NCBI RefSeq assembly: GCF_021869535.1
Contig: NW_026262679.1
Location: 80,039,143 to 80,103,142, forward strand
DNA length: 64,000 nt
Direction of reading: 5' to 3'
DNA from: Mytilus californianus
Taxonomy: Eukaryota > Mollusca > Bivalvia > Mytilida > Mytilidae
Shown here: positions 48,036-61,230 of the stretch, piece after piece
Position numbering within the stretch: position 1 is the first letter of the stretch
Layout of the letters: each line of letters opens with the position of its first letter
Position numbers and translations under genes: made by a program
The notes under the pieces: model-generated
What the model was told of the DNA's origin: nothing
Databases searched by the model: none
What the model saw: the letters and a program-made list of their open reading frames with translations, nothing else

Positions 48036-48944
48036 ATACATTTTCATTTGTTTGGTCGCTTCCAATGTTTTTATTCTTCTTTAGGTTGACCTTTTTATTT
48101 TCACCTCTCTGTTGTATTATATACTATCTATGATAAATGCATCACACGAGGTCAATTAACATGATTAAAAAAACTTTTAAATGTTTTTGTTCAATTTACA
48201 TTTTCGTGTCGTATATATATTTACAGAAGTTGAGGAAGTTTCCTTTTTACAGATAATTCTCGAATTAACATTAATTAAAAAAAAACTCTTATTGAAGACC
48301 AAAACTAGTTCAATTTGTTGAATAGTAAATATTCCCAGCATCAGAAACCCATTTATCTTCGCATTCTCCAATAACGATATCTGATCACTGTTTGTAATCT
48401 CGACAATCTGATAACAAACTGATAAATAAAACCAAAACGACGATCTTAAGTAAAAGTATATAAAACTTATATCTTTTTCTTTAAGGATTTCTGCTCTGTC
48501 TTTTCTTTCTAAATCTGATTATTTAAAGTATAACTACCACAAAAAATATTCAAACCAATTCCACTACATTGGTGCTATACACCTAAATCCTTGATAAAAG
48601 GTTATGGATTACAAAGCAATTGTAAGGTTCTTTATAATTTTGGAGTAATCTTTTCAATAGTTTTAAGAACGGCATCGTAACGTTGTTGACCCAATATGGA
48701 ATATCTGTGACACATTGGACAAAAGATACGATTCCTCTGTCGAAGTCACAATACCACCTTCATTTTCCAGGTTTAAATCAAAATTTCAAAAGGAGATTCT
48801 GTTGCTTATTCTATAGTTGTCAATATGTTTTGTTTTGTAGACTATTGATATACGTGTCTTTCCATTTTGCCTTGATATTGTCTGTTCTTTTACGCAAGGT
48901 TTTTATTGTCCCTTTGTATTTACTCATTTGTTGAAAATCATACG

Positions 48945-49132
48945 TAAAAAAGAGGTGAACGATACCAAAGGGATATCCAAACTCACAAGTCGAAAATAAA
49001 CTGACAACGCCATGACTTAAAATGAAAAAGACAAACAAACAACAGTTCACAAAACACAACACAGAAAACTAAAAACTGAACAACAAGAACCCCACCAAAA
49101 AATGGGGGTGATCACAAGTGCTCCAGAAGGGT
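48945..49132 (-). repeat. Dispersed repeat family A, reverse copy
   Basis: AGAGGTGAACGATACCAAAG, AACTGACAACGCCATGAC, AACAAGAACCCCACCAAAAA and GTGCTCCAGAAGGGTAAG are the reverse of family A. The frame at 48820-49062 is repeat-derived. Confidence 0.7.
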
Positions 49133-49369
49133 AAGTATCAATTCATGTCTTGCCATACAACACTACTTGCATTAGTTGTTCATATACTCTCACACAAAAC
49201 TGTTTTAATTAGCATAAACATAAATGATATTGTTGTATTCAATGATATGAATCTAATTGGTTTTATGAGGTAGTTCATATAGCAACCGTGAAAATGCCTG
49301 ATTATTCTTTAAATTGCTTTTAGACACTATGTTAAATTTTAGGATTGCCTGAAATTTTATACCAGCCCA

Positions 49370-49670
49370 GTAGTCAGCACTTCTGTGTTGACATGAATTA
49401 TAACTGATATGGTCATAATTATTAATTATCTGTTTACAAAACTTTGAATGTTTCGAAATACTAAGGATTTTCTACCCCAAGAATAAACTACCTTAGCTAT
49501 GTTTGTCAAAACTTTTAGGAATTTTGGTCCTCAGTGCTCTTCAACTTCGTACTTTGCTTGGCATTTTTAACTTTTTTGATTCGAGCGTCACTGAAGAGTC
49601 TTTATTAGACGAAACGCGTCGTCTGCCCTACAAAATTTCAATCCTGGTATCTATGATGAGTTTATATACA
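49370..49670 (+). repeat. Dispersed repeat family C/G, copy 3
   Basis: CACTTCTGTGTTGACATGAA, TCAGTGCTCTTCAACTTCGT, GAGCGTCACTGAAGAGTC and CAATCCTGGTATCTATGATG, in order. The frame at 49503-49700 is repeat-derived. Confidence 0.65.
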
Positions 49671-50789
49671 TATATTCAGGTTCAAAAAGTAATTCTTTGA
49701 AGATAGCGTTAAATTTCAAAATCCAAATAATGCCATGATGACAATACAAAAACTGACATAACACAGCAAATTTAAAACAGTAAACAAAACCAAGAAATCA
49801 TTATACTTGTAATCAACTATTGACATGACTATTGACATTATTTCATATCAAATGTGTATCTCTTGATGCAACACTACCTTTTGTTTATGAAGGCATTGTT
49901 ATTATTTATAAATAAAATACTGACAAATAAGATAAAGTTTAAAAATAAGATTTTGTTCTTTCATGCTTGATGTTTGCTTGTGGTTACAACGTGGGAATAG
50001 ATTTTTGTCTCGTTAAAATAATTGGGATATGCAATTGGTAAATCTACTAAATTCATTTACGAAACAAATATAACAGATTGTAAAAAGTTTTCTGAAATAA
50101 GAATTCAGTTATTAAGTGCGTTACAATGAGTTTGAATGTGTATCCTATATAAACATAAAATATATATAGATTCAGAAGTGGTCTTCACCTTTTAGTTGGA
50201 AACTTGAAGAAGAATAGTTTAAGAACTTCATTCCTTGCACATCATTTCTGTTCTCTTATATCTTGTTCATATCTTATACACAAGATTTATTATTAGTTCT
50301 GTACAAAATTAAGATATTGAAGATTACAGCAGATCTTTTTTGGACTATTTAGTTTATTTACAACAAACTTAAATTCAGGCGATTTTTTAGCCTTTCATAT
50401 GGTACAGATATTTGTCCTTGTTGTTGATATTATGTACATTATTTTCTTCCATCGAAGTTGAATGTTCTGCTATAGTTGGATAATCGGGGAGAGGAGAACA
50501 ACAAAGAAAAAACTTTTCGTGTGACCAATATAAACATTCCATATGGGATCTATGGGTGTTGTTTCTGATTGGTTTTTTTTCTGAGTGGCATTATTCAACC
50601 AACAGCTGTAGTTACCTTAGCTAGCTTCCTGTAGTTGCGAGCAAACTATTGACTCTGCTTTCCAAATCATGTGCCGGAAATATATCTTATCATACCTTCT
50701 TGAGCACCTTAGATCACTATTGCCTAGTTTTTAGTTTGTTATGTATTGATTTCTGAATTGGTTTGTCTTTTCGTCACCTTTCGGTTTTT

Positions 50790-50872
50790 ATCATAGCGCT
50801 GTCAACTTCCTTTCGATATATGAGTTCTGAATGTCCACTTGGTATCTTCCACCTCTTTCTTCTCCATTATAT
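50790..50872 (+). repeat. Dispersed repeat family A, short end fragment
   Basis: CGATATATGAGTTCTGAATG and CCACTTGGTATCTTCCACCTC match the last third of family A. Confidence 0.5.
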
Positions 50873-50879
50873 TCAACGA

Positions 50880-53280
50880 GAGTTTTAAGTTTTTTTTAAA
50901 CTTTAATTTTATCTATCTATTTAATGTTTGATTCATTTTATTTCCATTTAATTTACAGTGTAGTGGTTTCTAATCTCTCGTTTAAAACGATTCCCTGACG
51001 TTTTTTTGGTTTGATTGTACCTTTAAAGATTTTACTGTTTCTTTCATAGTCATGAGAAAAGGGTGTCCTTAAGTATCAATCTTAAAAATTCTTTTATTTA
51101 CATTTTAACTGTTTTATCCATCATTTCCTTTTTAAAAAAATCAGCATAAATCAAACCTTTGCTCACTATTTAACATGCAATTTTTAGCATACATTTTTTT
51201 TTACCCTCACACATATTATATACAGTCAAACATCTGAAGTGACATATTGTATTTAACATTGAAGATTACAAAAATATCTTCCATCATCTTGTTTTCTTCT
51301 TCAGGCAGATCAGTGCAAATCATTAACAAAACCACCACAAGATAAATAAAAATGACTTAAGAATGTTTCTCTATTGTGAATTTGTGAGCTTGTGTGTTCT
51401 TTCTAAATGTCCTGGATAGGTGTCTTGTAGATAACCAAAAGACTGATTTATGTTCTCCTTTCATGATTTATGAAATTTCTTCTTTTTTTTTTATTGTATT
51501 GAATGACGCTTTTTTGTTGTTTCCTGATTCTAATTATCCATGTATTTCCCATGTATTTCCCAAACGACTGTGCCACTCCTGTCCTAAAGAAGACAATTTT
51601 GGCTTTTTATGTAGTCAATCATTTAATGCACAGAGGATTTTATTTCATTCAGAGTACACATTCATATTCTAAATTACACCTATTAACCACTAAGTCTGTC
51701 AATTATTTTCCTAGGTATTCTCAATAAAGGTTTATGGAGACATAAGACTACACCAACTCTTTAATCAACACATTATCAGAGTCCACGGTGCATTAAGTAC
51801 ATTCTTTGCAGATCTCAATGCATGCGAAAAGTGCATTTTTTACTTTTCTTGACATAACAGTGTTAATATGGGTGGCTTAGTAGGGACTGACATAATTTGA
51901 TGTTGCAACTATGTATTATACAGCTCAACAATAGACACCTATACAACAATTTACTATCATATCTTTAATCTTTTCCTGAATGATAACAGTTCATGAGCGT
52001 GTAAGACTGAACACTCTATTGAGAAGTTAATCATCTAGAATCGATAATATTTAAAATCAGATCAACTTTCCATGCTTCATTATAATTTCATTTTTCTGCA
52101 CGCAATGATCTGGAATGTCATTTTAACAACATTCAACTCATCAAAAATAAAACACATTGTTCATTACATTTTTTAATCATTATTGAACGATATTGCTGTA
52201 AACATCTTCAGTTCATTCATAAACCTTGATATTAAAGCAACAGTTTTTATGTATTTGTTGATTAACTGTTCTTTGAGATATGCATTGTGAAAATTTTACT
52301 ATGTTTTCTTCAATATACTAAAATCAAATACGAGACCCCTGATATAATCGTTACAAAAGAATAACAAATATATCGAACTCCAAGGTAAATTAAAAAGGGG
52401 AATGTCCACAAAAACTAACGAAATCAAACGATAGACTCTTTCAACCAACAGAACGACTGAAAAACAACTGTCGTATTTAACTCTAATAATGGACATTTAC
52501 TGTTTAATAAGGCTTGCAGATCTGTATCCAAAGGAAGGTGAGTTCTTCAGAGCACTGATACAGAATATAGAGAAGTGATTTGGTGAAATCCTTCAATTTG
52601 ACAACATAAACTCTTCAATTTGATTACATGAAACCCAGTATATCAAATTGTAATCTGTGATTGAACTAATATAAGGGTCCTTTGTATACGTATCATGATA
52701 GATTTATTTTTTTATTCGATGTTTTTATTCTGGGTGAGTTATAGATTAAGGTCCCTAAACACAGTTTCTTTAAAGATCTCCATATTTAGCCGACATTGAC
52801 TATATATTGATAGAAAACAGGAGATCACGAAACAATTTTCAAATTATTAGCTTTTTAATGGCTAGTTGCAAAAACAGAAAATTTCGGTTTTATCATAGAA
52901 ACAAACGACTTAAAACATAAACAACAAATTATTTAAGTAAATGTTTAAACAAATGCAGCGAATATATATACTCCTTGCTTTAAACTTTTTTCGTGCCAGA
53001 ACGTCTTTTGAATTCGACTTGATGACACTTAAGCTTCAACTTAGTTAGTTTCATCCCACAAGTGGTTATGTTCTATCATGATTGGACACTTTAGTGGATT
53101 TTAAGGTCAACATTACGATGGTAGTTCACCACGACATGGTTAGTATCTGCCAGATGTCACTAGACATATTTTCTAAAAGGCGACATGTTTTTGTGGTTTT
53201 AATATTTTCTGGTTGTGACCACTGTAATTTTTAGCACTTACCGCATAAGGATGATTTATGCTTTTACAACCTTTTTAAAA
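50880..53280. other. AT-rich DNA, mostly unassigned
   Basis: The only recognised block is a reversed family E fragment at about 52325-52500 (CGAACTCCAAGGTAAATTAA, GGGGAATGTCCACAAAAAC). The overlapping frames at 51394-51727 are low-complexity and have no domain. Confidence 0.4.
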
Positions 53281-53284
53281 TTAT

Positions 53285-54005
53285 GGAAGTTTGTAGGGAA
53301 GTCTGATTGCCTCTTTTCGATGTCTCGTTGTTCCCCGTGATTATTGATTTGTTTTGATGAATCTGGATTCATATACATTTAAATGCTTACTGTGCTGACG
53401 TTCCTGGTCTCAACCTGTTCGGAGTGCATGAAATTCCGATACTTTTTCAGCTCTGTGTTTTTCTGTTTATACCTGGACTTATAATGTTTTAATTGAACAC
53501 ATTGGTTTTAATACCTTTTTCCGTTCGGTCTCGCTCCTTTTTGGATAATGCTAATTCCTCATTTTGTGTTTGCTACTTTGATTCATCTTCTTAATCAATT
53601 AATGAGATTTGAGTATTGATAAACTACTGTTGCCTTACTTAAGCTGCCAAGAGATTGTGCACAGACATAAATCATTCTTCTAAAGGGAAATAACATGACA
53701 AAAACATGTTTTTTGGCCTTATATCTGAAAATACGTGTATTCATAATGATCAATCAAATAACAAACTGCAAAAATCTTTGTTTGATACATATATTAGAAA
53801 CTAAGGGTTCAACTCATTCAGGCAAAGTTGACCTTAGATGGAATTGGCTATTTTTAGGTCCTTTTTTTGGTAATATAGCTATTCAACTGTTTCGGTTCTT
53901 ATACATCCTTGGCTTTCAAATATTCGGCTTTGAGCGTTCCTGATGAAGGTAAATGCAGAAAAGAATTTCGGCCGCACAAAATTTATAACGTGCTGTTTTC
54001 ATTTT
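53285..54005 (+). repeat. Family E end fragment followed by a family F copy
   Basis: The left part ends GAGATTTGAGTATTGATAAACTAC (family E end block, near 53605-53640). From 53795, CAAAGTTGACCTTAGATGG, CGTTCCTGATGAAGGTAAAT and CACAAAATTTATAACGTGCT form a family F copy collinear with 1012-1205. The frame at 53695-53943 runs into this repeat. Confidence 0.5.
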
Positions 54006-54009
54006 TTAA

Positions 54010-55600
54010 AAAGTAATTTTAATTGGACCAATGTTTTTTTTTTTGTATATCAAACTGGTATTAAACAGTAAAGTCCTTTTATGCGTCATCATTAGTAGTC
54101 ATCTTTTATGTATCGGTAGGTTTAAAAAAAAATACATGTCTTTTTTTGGACTTGTGTTGGCAGATCAGTTTAATGAAGACCGTATAATGACCTCAAAAGT
54201 CTTTTTAGTGTAGTTCTTTATTCCTTATTGACTTATACATACCCAACATATCCTTTTTATCGTTTTCAGATGTTCGAAAGACATCAGTAATAATATATTA
54301 GAACTAGTTTTAAAGGACTGCAAAAATGACCTGATTATGTGAAATTATCATTAATATCTAGATATATGCACCTCTCAACAAAAAATATTTTGCCACAATA
54401 TGTCTTTTACAAAAATACAGATTTGTCAAATATCTTATAGGGTTAGGCAGTTGGTCATGTTTGATTTTATCATAACATATCTGTAAAATTATCTTTTGTC
54501 AAATAGTTCTGTTACGCCATGTTTATGACTTCTTTAACATTATACTTATTTCCGACAAAAACAAGTCACGTATACAAGTATGCATTAAAACATTTCACTT
54601 AACATGCTTAACATGTTGTATATACAAATATTCCTGGAGTTCCTCGTATAAATATAAAAGTTCAGTAGCTATGTTCACAAAACAAATACGATTCCTCGTA
54701 AGTCATTTACAATTCAGTACGTAGCGATAAATTTGTGTCGTAAGGTTTGTTAAACGATTACCCCCGAACGTTGCTAAATATCATACAAAATTTAAAACAA
54801 CGGTTAAAGTGATTGGCATATTTATTTTCCTTCGTTCTAAAAATCATGATCTTGTTTACAATATTTTTAATACAAGGTGGGTTAAATGTTCAAAGAACAT
54901 TTTAAACTAATTTCTATTGTGCAGGTAATAGCATTTAAAATAAGATTAAGATTAACTTAATGCACCTAATGATTGTACTCACTGACCACATAATAAAACA
55001 CGTATTAGTATTGTATCTTTCCTTAATATTTTACAAGTAAGTAAACGGCACGAAAAATAAAAAGTGTAACAGGATTATGATTATTTTTCTCTGACTGTTT
55101 AAATATTGCAATACAAAGGAGGTATGACAAGGTTGTTAATATTGACCTCTGCTTATAATTGTTTGATGGGAAAAAGAAACTTAACTTAGATTAGATAATA
55201 CCCTCCATATGTAATTAAAAATATACATGGAACGAAATGAAATTTGATATAAGAGTTTGTTTCTTTTTTTTATGGTTTATCAATTCCTTTCACATGAATC
55301 TACTCTTTTGTCAAATATTAGTTTTGACACTTACGTTAAGTTGTTGGCGAAAAACTTGGCCGCATATTATGTAATTCCCTATTTAGTGTTGTAATAGATG
55401 CCGTAAATATGCTTTACATAGACTTATTGCGTTTTGAGAGTATATTGGTTGATCTCCTTTAAAGAAAAATTAAATACAACATATCACATTTACAAGATTC
55501 ATATTAGTCAATACAATCTGACATAAAAGAAAATAGTTAAAAATAGCCTATAAGAAAATATGAAATTATCTCAATTTGTCTGATTAAATTTCAATTTTGT
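54010..55600. other. AT-rich DNA without recognised features
   Basis: No coding or repeat signal recognised. Confidence 0.4.
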
Positions 55601-55604
55601 GGAT

Positions 55605-57790
55605 ATTTTCTCTGTCAGTCCTACTGATTTATACTGAAATTCTGTCTTCAGATCTTACTGAATAAAACTGAAATGCTGTCTTCAGAGCTCACTGAATTAA
55701 ACTGAAATGCTGTCTTCAGATCTTACTGAATTAAACTAAAATGCTGTCTTCAGATCTTACAAGATTATACTGAAACTCTGTATACAGATTTTACTGATGT
55801 CTTTATATATATAAAATTCTTTCATATAGTCTTGATTTATTCTATGGAAAATTCTGTATTGTAGTATTAATGAATTCCATAGAGATTTAATGAATTCACT
55901 CTCACAGTCCTAATTGATTCTATGGAAATTCTCTATTGTAGTATAAATGAGGTTCCCTAGAGATTCTGTCTTATAGTATTAATATGATTCCATAGAGATT
56001 TTGTCCTGTAGTATTAATGGTATTTCAAAGAGTTTCTGTCTTGTAGTATATATGGATTCTCTCTCATAATGCAAATTGATTCTACGGAGATTCTGTCTTG
56101 TAGTGTTAGTGGATTCTATGAAGATTGTGTCTTGTAGTATTAAGTGGATTCTATGGAAATTGCGTTGTGTAGTATGAAAGGATTCCATGGAGATTGTGTC
56201 TCGTAGTATGAATGGATTATATGGAGAGTGTGTCTTGTAGTATAAATGAATTCTATGGAGATTGTGTCACGTAGTATTAATGGATTCCATGGAGATTGTG
56301 CCTTGTAGTATGAATGAATTCTATAGAGATTGTGTCTCGTAGTTCAAATTATTGCATGTTCTTAATAACTTTTATGGAAGTTATCTTTTGTAGTCTTACT
56401 AGAAACTGGAGTTTTTGCCTACTTGTATTCTATTGAGATTTAGTTTTGTAGAATTTGTGCATTGTATGAAGATATTGGCTTGTGGTATTAAAGGATTCTA
56501 AGGAGAACGTGTATTGCTTTATTACTGAATTATTTGGAGATTGTGTCTACTATTAATGAATACATGGAGATTGTTTTATAGTATTGATAGATTCAGGGAA
56601 TTTTTGTCTCGTAGTATTAATTGATTGCATAAAAATTCTGTCCTATAGTATCCATGGTTTCTATTGAGATTTAATCTTGCAGTCTTAATGGATATTCTGC
56701 CTGATGACTTTAATGTAAATTTTCTCGTGCAGACTGACTTTTTAGATATTATGTCTAGTAGTCTGAATGGATTCTATTGAGGTTCTGTTTTGAAGTATTT
56801 ATGGATTCATGACTATTCTGTATTTTGTATGGAGATTCTATCTTATAGTATTAAAATTTTCTTTTGAGATTCTCTCTTGTAGTATCAATAGAGTCTTTTT
56901 AGATTCTGTCTTACAGTTTGACTGGATTATACCAAATTCTAAATGCAAATACAGCTTAGTGGATTCTGCATGGATTATGTCTATTAGTATTCATTACATA
57001 TGGTCTTACTGCATTTTTTTTTTTAGATTATTCCATTTGGTCTTACTGCATTCTTTTGATAGTATCACATATGGTCTTACTGCATTCTTTTGAGATAATC
57101 CCATATGCTTTTACTGCATTCTTTTGAGATTGTCCCATGTGGTTTAACTGCATTTTATAGTGGCAATTATCTCTTTTGATCTTACTGATGTCCATGGTGA
57201 TTCTCCCATGTAGTCTTAATGCATTCTGGGGAGATTCTTCCATCTAGTCTTATTACATTCTTTGGAGATTCTCCCATGTGGTCTTTCTGTACCTTATAAT
57301 AGAGATTATCTCTTTTGATCTTACTGTTGTTCATGGTGATTCTCCAATGCGAGCTGACCTCAATCTTTGGAGATTCTCTCGTGGGGTCTTACTGTATTCT
57401 TTAAAGATTTTCCATTGTGGTCTTCCTGGATCTTTCGGAGATTCTCCCGTGTAGTTTAACTGGATTTTATAATGGAGATTATGTCTTTTGATTTTACTGC
57501 ATTTCATGAAGATTTTTTCGTGTGGTCTTACTACACACTTTGTAGATTCTCCCATGTGTTCTTACTGAATTTTAAAATGGAGATTGTCCATTTTGGTTTA
57601 TTCTGCATTCTAACAATATGCTCTCTCGGAGTTGAAATGAATATGGAAAAAGTTCTTACTGGAATCTGTGAAGAATCTGTCTTTAAGTCTTACAGGAATC
57701 GATTGCGTTTCTCTCTTGTATTATAAATGAATTCATGGAGATACTGTAATGTAGTATATTGTATTTTATGCAGATTTTATTGTGTTGTTA
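55605..57790. repeat. 34-bp minisatellite, ~64 degenerate units
   Basis: The period is exactly 34 in every place tested: CTGTC at 55642, 55676, 55710 and 55744; GTGTC or GTGCC at 56230, 56264, 56298 and 56332; GATTCT at 57199 and 57233. The unit reads roughly TGTCTTGTAGT-TTAATG-ATTCTATGGAGATT. There are local subtypes: CTTCAGATCTTACTGAATTA at the left, CTTGTAGTATTAATGGATTC in the middle, and CCCATGTGGTCTTACTGCAT at the right. At the right a four-unit higher-order repeat (139 bases) is visible from TCTCTTTTGATCTTACTG. Because 34 is not a multiple of 3, the frames inside it are not genes. Confidence 0.9.
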
Positions 57791-57882
57791 ATATGCTGTT
57801 TCATTGTCACAACACATATCTTCTTTTATTCACAGTATATTCATATATGCTATGCCATATTTAATTCAATTTCACTTAACAG

Positions 57883-58195
57883 ACGTTTTATTCTTGTACT
57901 ATACAACAGACAGTGTAATTGCAGTTATGAACATATATATGACACAAATATTGCACTAATTAGGTACGATGCCAACTTCACTGCAGACGACTATTGTTTC
58001 TTGATTAACCTTCGTCATGTGCGCTTGTGGCCAAAAGTAAAAGAAGCCAAATACTATTTTATTCATAGACCTCCTTGTCCGCAAATGAATTATCATTACC
58101 ATACTTCCCTTTTAATTGCACATGATCAACGCTTGAAAATAATAATGACAGATAATCCAATTATGGGCGTAAACCAGTGCGTTTCAAAAGATTAA
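57883..58195 (+). CDS. Possible terminal coding exon of an unrecognised gene
   Basis: A frame open from 57782 becomes protein-like after a plausible acceptor (ATTTCACTTAACAG, ending 57882). It encodes about 103 residues, starting RFILVLYNRQCNCSYEH and including ANFTADDYCFLINLRHVRLW and YYFIHRPPCPQMNYHYHTSL, then a stop at 58193-58195. It has five cysteines, one NFT glycosylation sequon and balanced composition, unlike the low-complexity frames around it. I do not recognise a family. Upstream exons were not identified and no AATAAA follows within a few hundred bases, so this could also be a relic of a mobile element or a chance frame. Confidence 0.35.
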
Positions 58196-58199
58196 AGTA

Positions 58200-59660
58200 T
58201 CCATTGTCTCTGGTCCATCTAATGTGGAATCATAAACGGAAAAGATCAATTTCTCAAAAGGAAACAAAAGCAAAATTTTAAAATTATAGCTAACAATTAT
58301 AGAGACAAAAATGATAAGAAGGGCTTTTCGTGCGTTTAATATTTTCATGTTTAACTGTATATCAAGTATCTTAAAGATACAATCTAAAATTATTTTGTTG
58401 GGTCGTTAGAGGTTTATTTGATCGTGTTAGTTTTGAATGTCTACACAATTTTATATTCTATAAAGATTAAAGTAATTCGGTGTATTAGCCATGCGTTAAT
58501 CCTCCTTAGAATAGAACGAAGCTTGTAAAGGCTTAGTCTGTAAAATAGAACTCGAGGTGTATAATTATGCAAATAATTGTATAGTAACTTCTCTAGTGCA
58601 ACCTTTTTCTTCTGCATTGAGCCTTTTTAGTTTTTTTTTTTGTAATATGATATTAGAAAAGACAAAGTGATTTTTTCTGGTGAAATAAAATTTCCATTGG
58701 ATAAGGAATGTACCAAAAGTTATCATTAAATCATAAATCTTTTCCTCTCTTGGGATTTGATGGCTGGTATTTTCAAAATTAAGAGGTAAGTCACTTAATG
58801 CCATGCATGATTTTTTTGTTAATTTCAAGATTTACCAATTTTTACATGAAAAAAAACTGACGCTTGGAGGATAATTTAGATTGATACAAGGGATAAGTTC
58901 TTCCAGATGTCTACACTGACCAAAGTTGCTATTTATTTAACTGGAGAAAATAAAATGAAAAAAATAAACTTGAAATTGTGAAACTGCATTAAATACCTTA
59001 AAAGATTTTATACAGTTGTGAGCTTCTTTTTCATAATGAATATACATGTAAGTGTTATGAAATGAATACTTATTTGACAATGCTTCTGGTTCAGAAAAAA
59101 ATATTTGGTTTTTCTTATAATTCATCTAGTTTAATTACAAATGTTTGCACTTCCTCACTTAATAAAATTTTCTATTGTACATTTAATATAGAATGAGAAA
59201 AAATGTAACAATATGAGATGTAAAAATCTGGTATCATATCTAGTAAGAATAAAACGAGATATGGAATAAATAGGTCAAGGAGAAAGTAACGCAAAAAAGG
59301 AGAAAGTTACGCAAAAAAATCAAAGACATCTTAAATTATTAACTTCCAAAAGAGTTAAAGGTGAAAAATCCGACCAAAAACATGCACAATCAATATACTC
59401 AACTGTACAATTTATGTATAATTAATTTATAAATCAGACAGCATTTTTTCTTTATTGGTTTAATGCTCACTCTGTCATTCTAGCAGCCATGAAATAAAAA
59501 CATTATATAAATAACAAGTTTTCTTTTTGGAATGAAATCATCCCTAATACATTCCAAATAGGTCAACTTACCATGATATGTTCTGTATTTTTTGTTAATT
59601 TCACAGACTATTACGTTATCAGCAAGTGTCAAATCACACGCACTGGGACGACTTGTTCTG
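58200..59660. other. AT-rich DNA without recognised features
   Basis: Minus-strand frames at 58565-58828 and 58937-59125 have no family resemblance. A GGAGAAAGT(A/T)ACGCAAAAAA pair near 59279 and 59299 is a 20-base local duplication. Confidence 0.4.
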
Positions 59661-59671
59661 AATCTTAAATT

Positions 59672-59897
59672 AACATGACGGGTGTTGTATGTGGAACAGG
59701 ATCTGCTTTCCCTTCCGGAGCACATGAGATCTCCCCCGTTTAGACGTGGGGTTCGTGTTTGCAGTCTTTAGTTTTCTATGTTGTGTTTTGTATACTGTTG
59801 TTTGTCTTTCGATTTTTGTCATGGCATTGTTAGTTTGTTTTCGACTTATGAGCTTGAATATCCATTTAGTATCTTTCGTCTCTCTTTGTACTAACAC
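59672..59897 (+). repeat. Dispersed repeat family A, copy
   Basis: TGACGGGTGTTGTATGTGGA, CTTCCGGAGCACATGAGATC, GTTTTCTATGTTGTGTTTTG and CGACTTATGAGCTTGAATAT, in order. The frames at 59480-59943 on both strands are repeat-derived. Confidence 0.7.
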
Positions 59898-59944
59898 CAT
59901 GCAACTATTGTCGAAATTACATATGTTTAAAAATGGTCAGTAGA

Positions 59945-61225
59945 TAATGAAACCAACCTTTGGCAAACGAACATGTTACTTTCAGCATTTCATTATATTT
60001 CAATCTTGAAAATGTACATTATTGTACAGTTTCAATCAAAACAAAAACTTGATGATTTGATAATGTAATCAAAAGTAGACAGATTAGATAAATTAAATTG
60101 ACAAATATTCGGTTGAACTTGTATCAATCATATAAGTTGTGAATTCTAGTGATAGTATCGTAAGTTAGGTTAAGCTTATATTTTCATCTCTATTTTACAC
60201 CCTCATATAATAAAAGTATCAAATTCTGGCAGCTCTTTCCTACTACAATATAAGGAAATTAGTTTCACTTCTTCATCGGACATATAATGCTATCAAAATT
60301 ATCTTTTTTTTTAATTGTCTTCTTATATCATACATCTTACTATCGGGTTCATGTCGGACGAAAAGCACAATTATTTTCGTATAGATTGAAAGAAAACACA
60401 GAATGAAAGCCAAGGAGTGTTGCCTAAAAACTCTTTTTTGAAATTATCCTCTACCAAATAATTAAAGAAAATTCGGTAGCTTTATAATACAAAATATGAA
60501 GATCGAACTTTGAATTTACATGATTTTAGTGTAAAAACTACAGATTCTAATATTTATTTTTGAAATCTGCAACACTGATTTTGTGTTCTTTCAAAGCGAT
60601 GCTCTCTAGGTTGAAACATAGAGCTTAGCATGAGATGATGTCTGACTCCACGTATCAATGCTGTTAAACAAAAATATCTGTACTTGCAATATAAAGTATT
60701 TACATTGTTTAAAAGACAAAGGATATACAAAGGTCTATTTGCTATTTTGAATCAGATAGGAAGTTTTTATTTTCATAAGGTTAAACTTTCAGATCTTGTC
60801 TCTTTGTGCCAATGCCGTACCTAACACCGTCGTAAAAAGATTGAACATTCAACTAATTGCTCTGATAATTTACAAATGTATCTGTCCATATAACCTGTGA
60901 GATATGTTAAATGCAGGATTATGTTTGCCAAAGACAACATAATAAGAAATCTGATATAGCAATTTAATTTGGTAATTGTTATGTAAAACTGAAAACGGAA
61001 ACTTTTTTTCGACATGCATGTTTTTGAAAGCGAAAAGTCTCCCTGAATATGGGCGTGTCTTTGTATGTGCATCAATGAATTTCCTTTTAAACTTTATACA
61101 AAATTAATGACTTTTTAAAGTAATATGAATAATACACTTTCGTAAGAAGATTTAAAATTAGCCGACAGAAACTTGGGGAAGAGATTGAACATATTTCTAA
61201 AATTAGCGCCAAAGTCAAACTAATT
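59945..61225. other. AT-rich DNA without recognised features
   Basis: No coding or repeat signal recognised. The minus-strand frame at 60821-61075 is unsupported. Confidence 0.4.
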
Positions 61226-61230
61226 ACAAT

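Noticed and set aside
55979-57726. Several reading frames on both strands inside the 34-bp array
   Set aside because: They are translations of the minisatellite. A 34-base period shifts frame every unit, so no protein repeat can be maintained.
55605-57790. Regularly spaced short repeats resembling a CRISPR array
   Set aside because: The 34-bp units are contiguous with no unique spacers, they degrade gradually, and the surrounding DNA is clearly eukaryotic.
57883-58195. Identity as a secreted cytokine or glycosyltransferase, suggested by cysteines and a glycosylation site
   Set aside because: The spacing of cysteines and conserved residues fits neither family well enough, so it is left unnamed.
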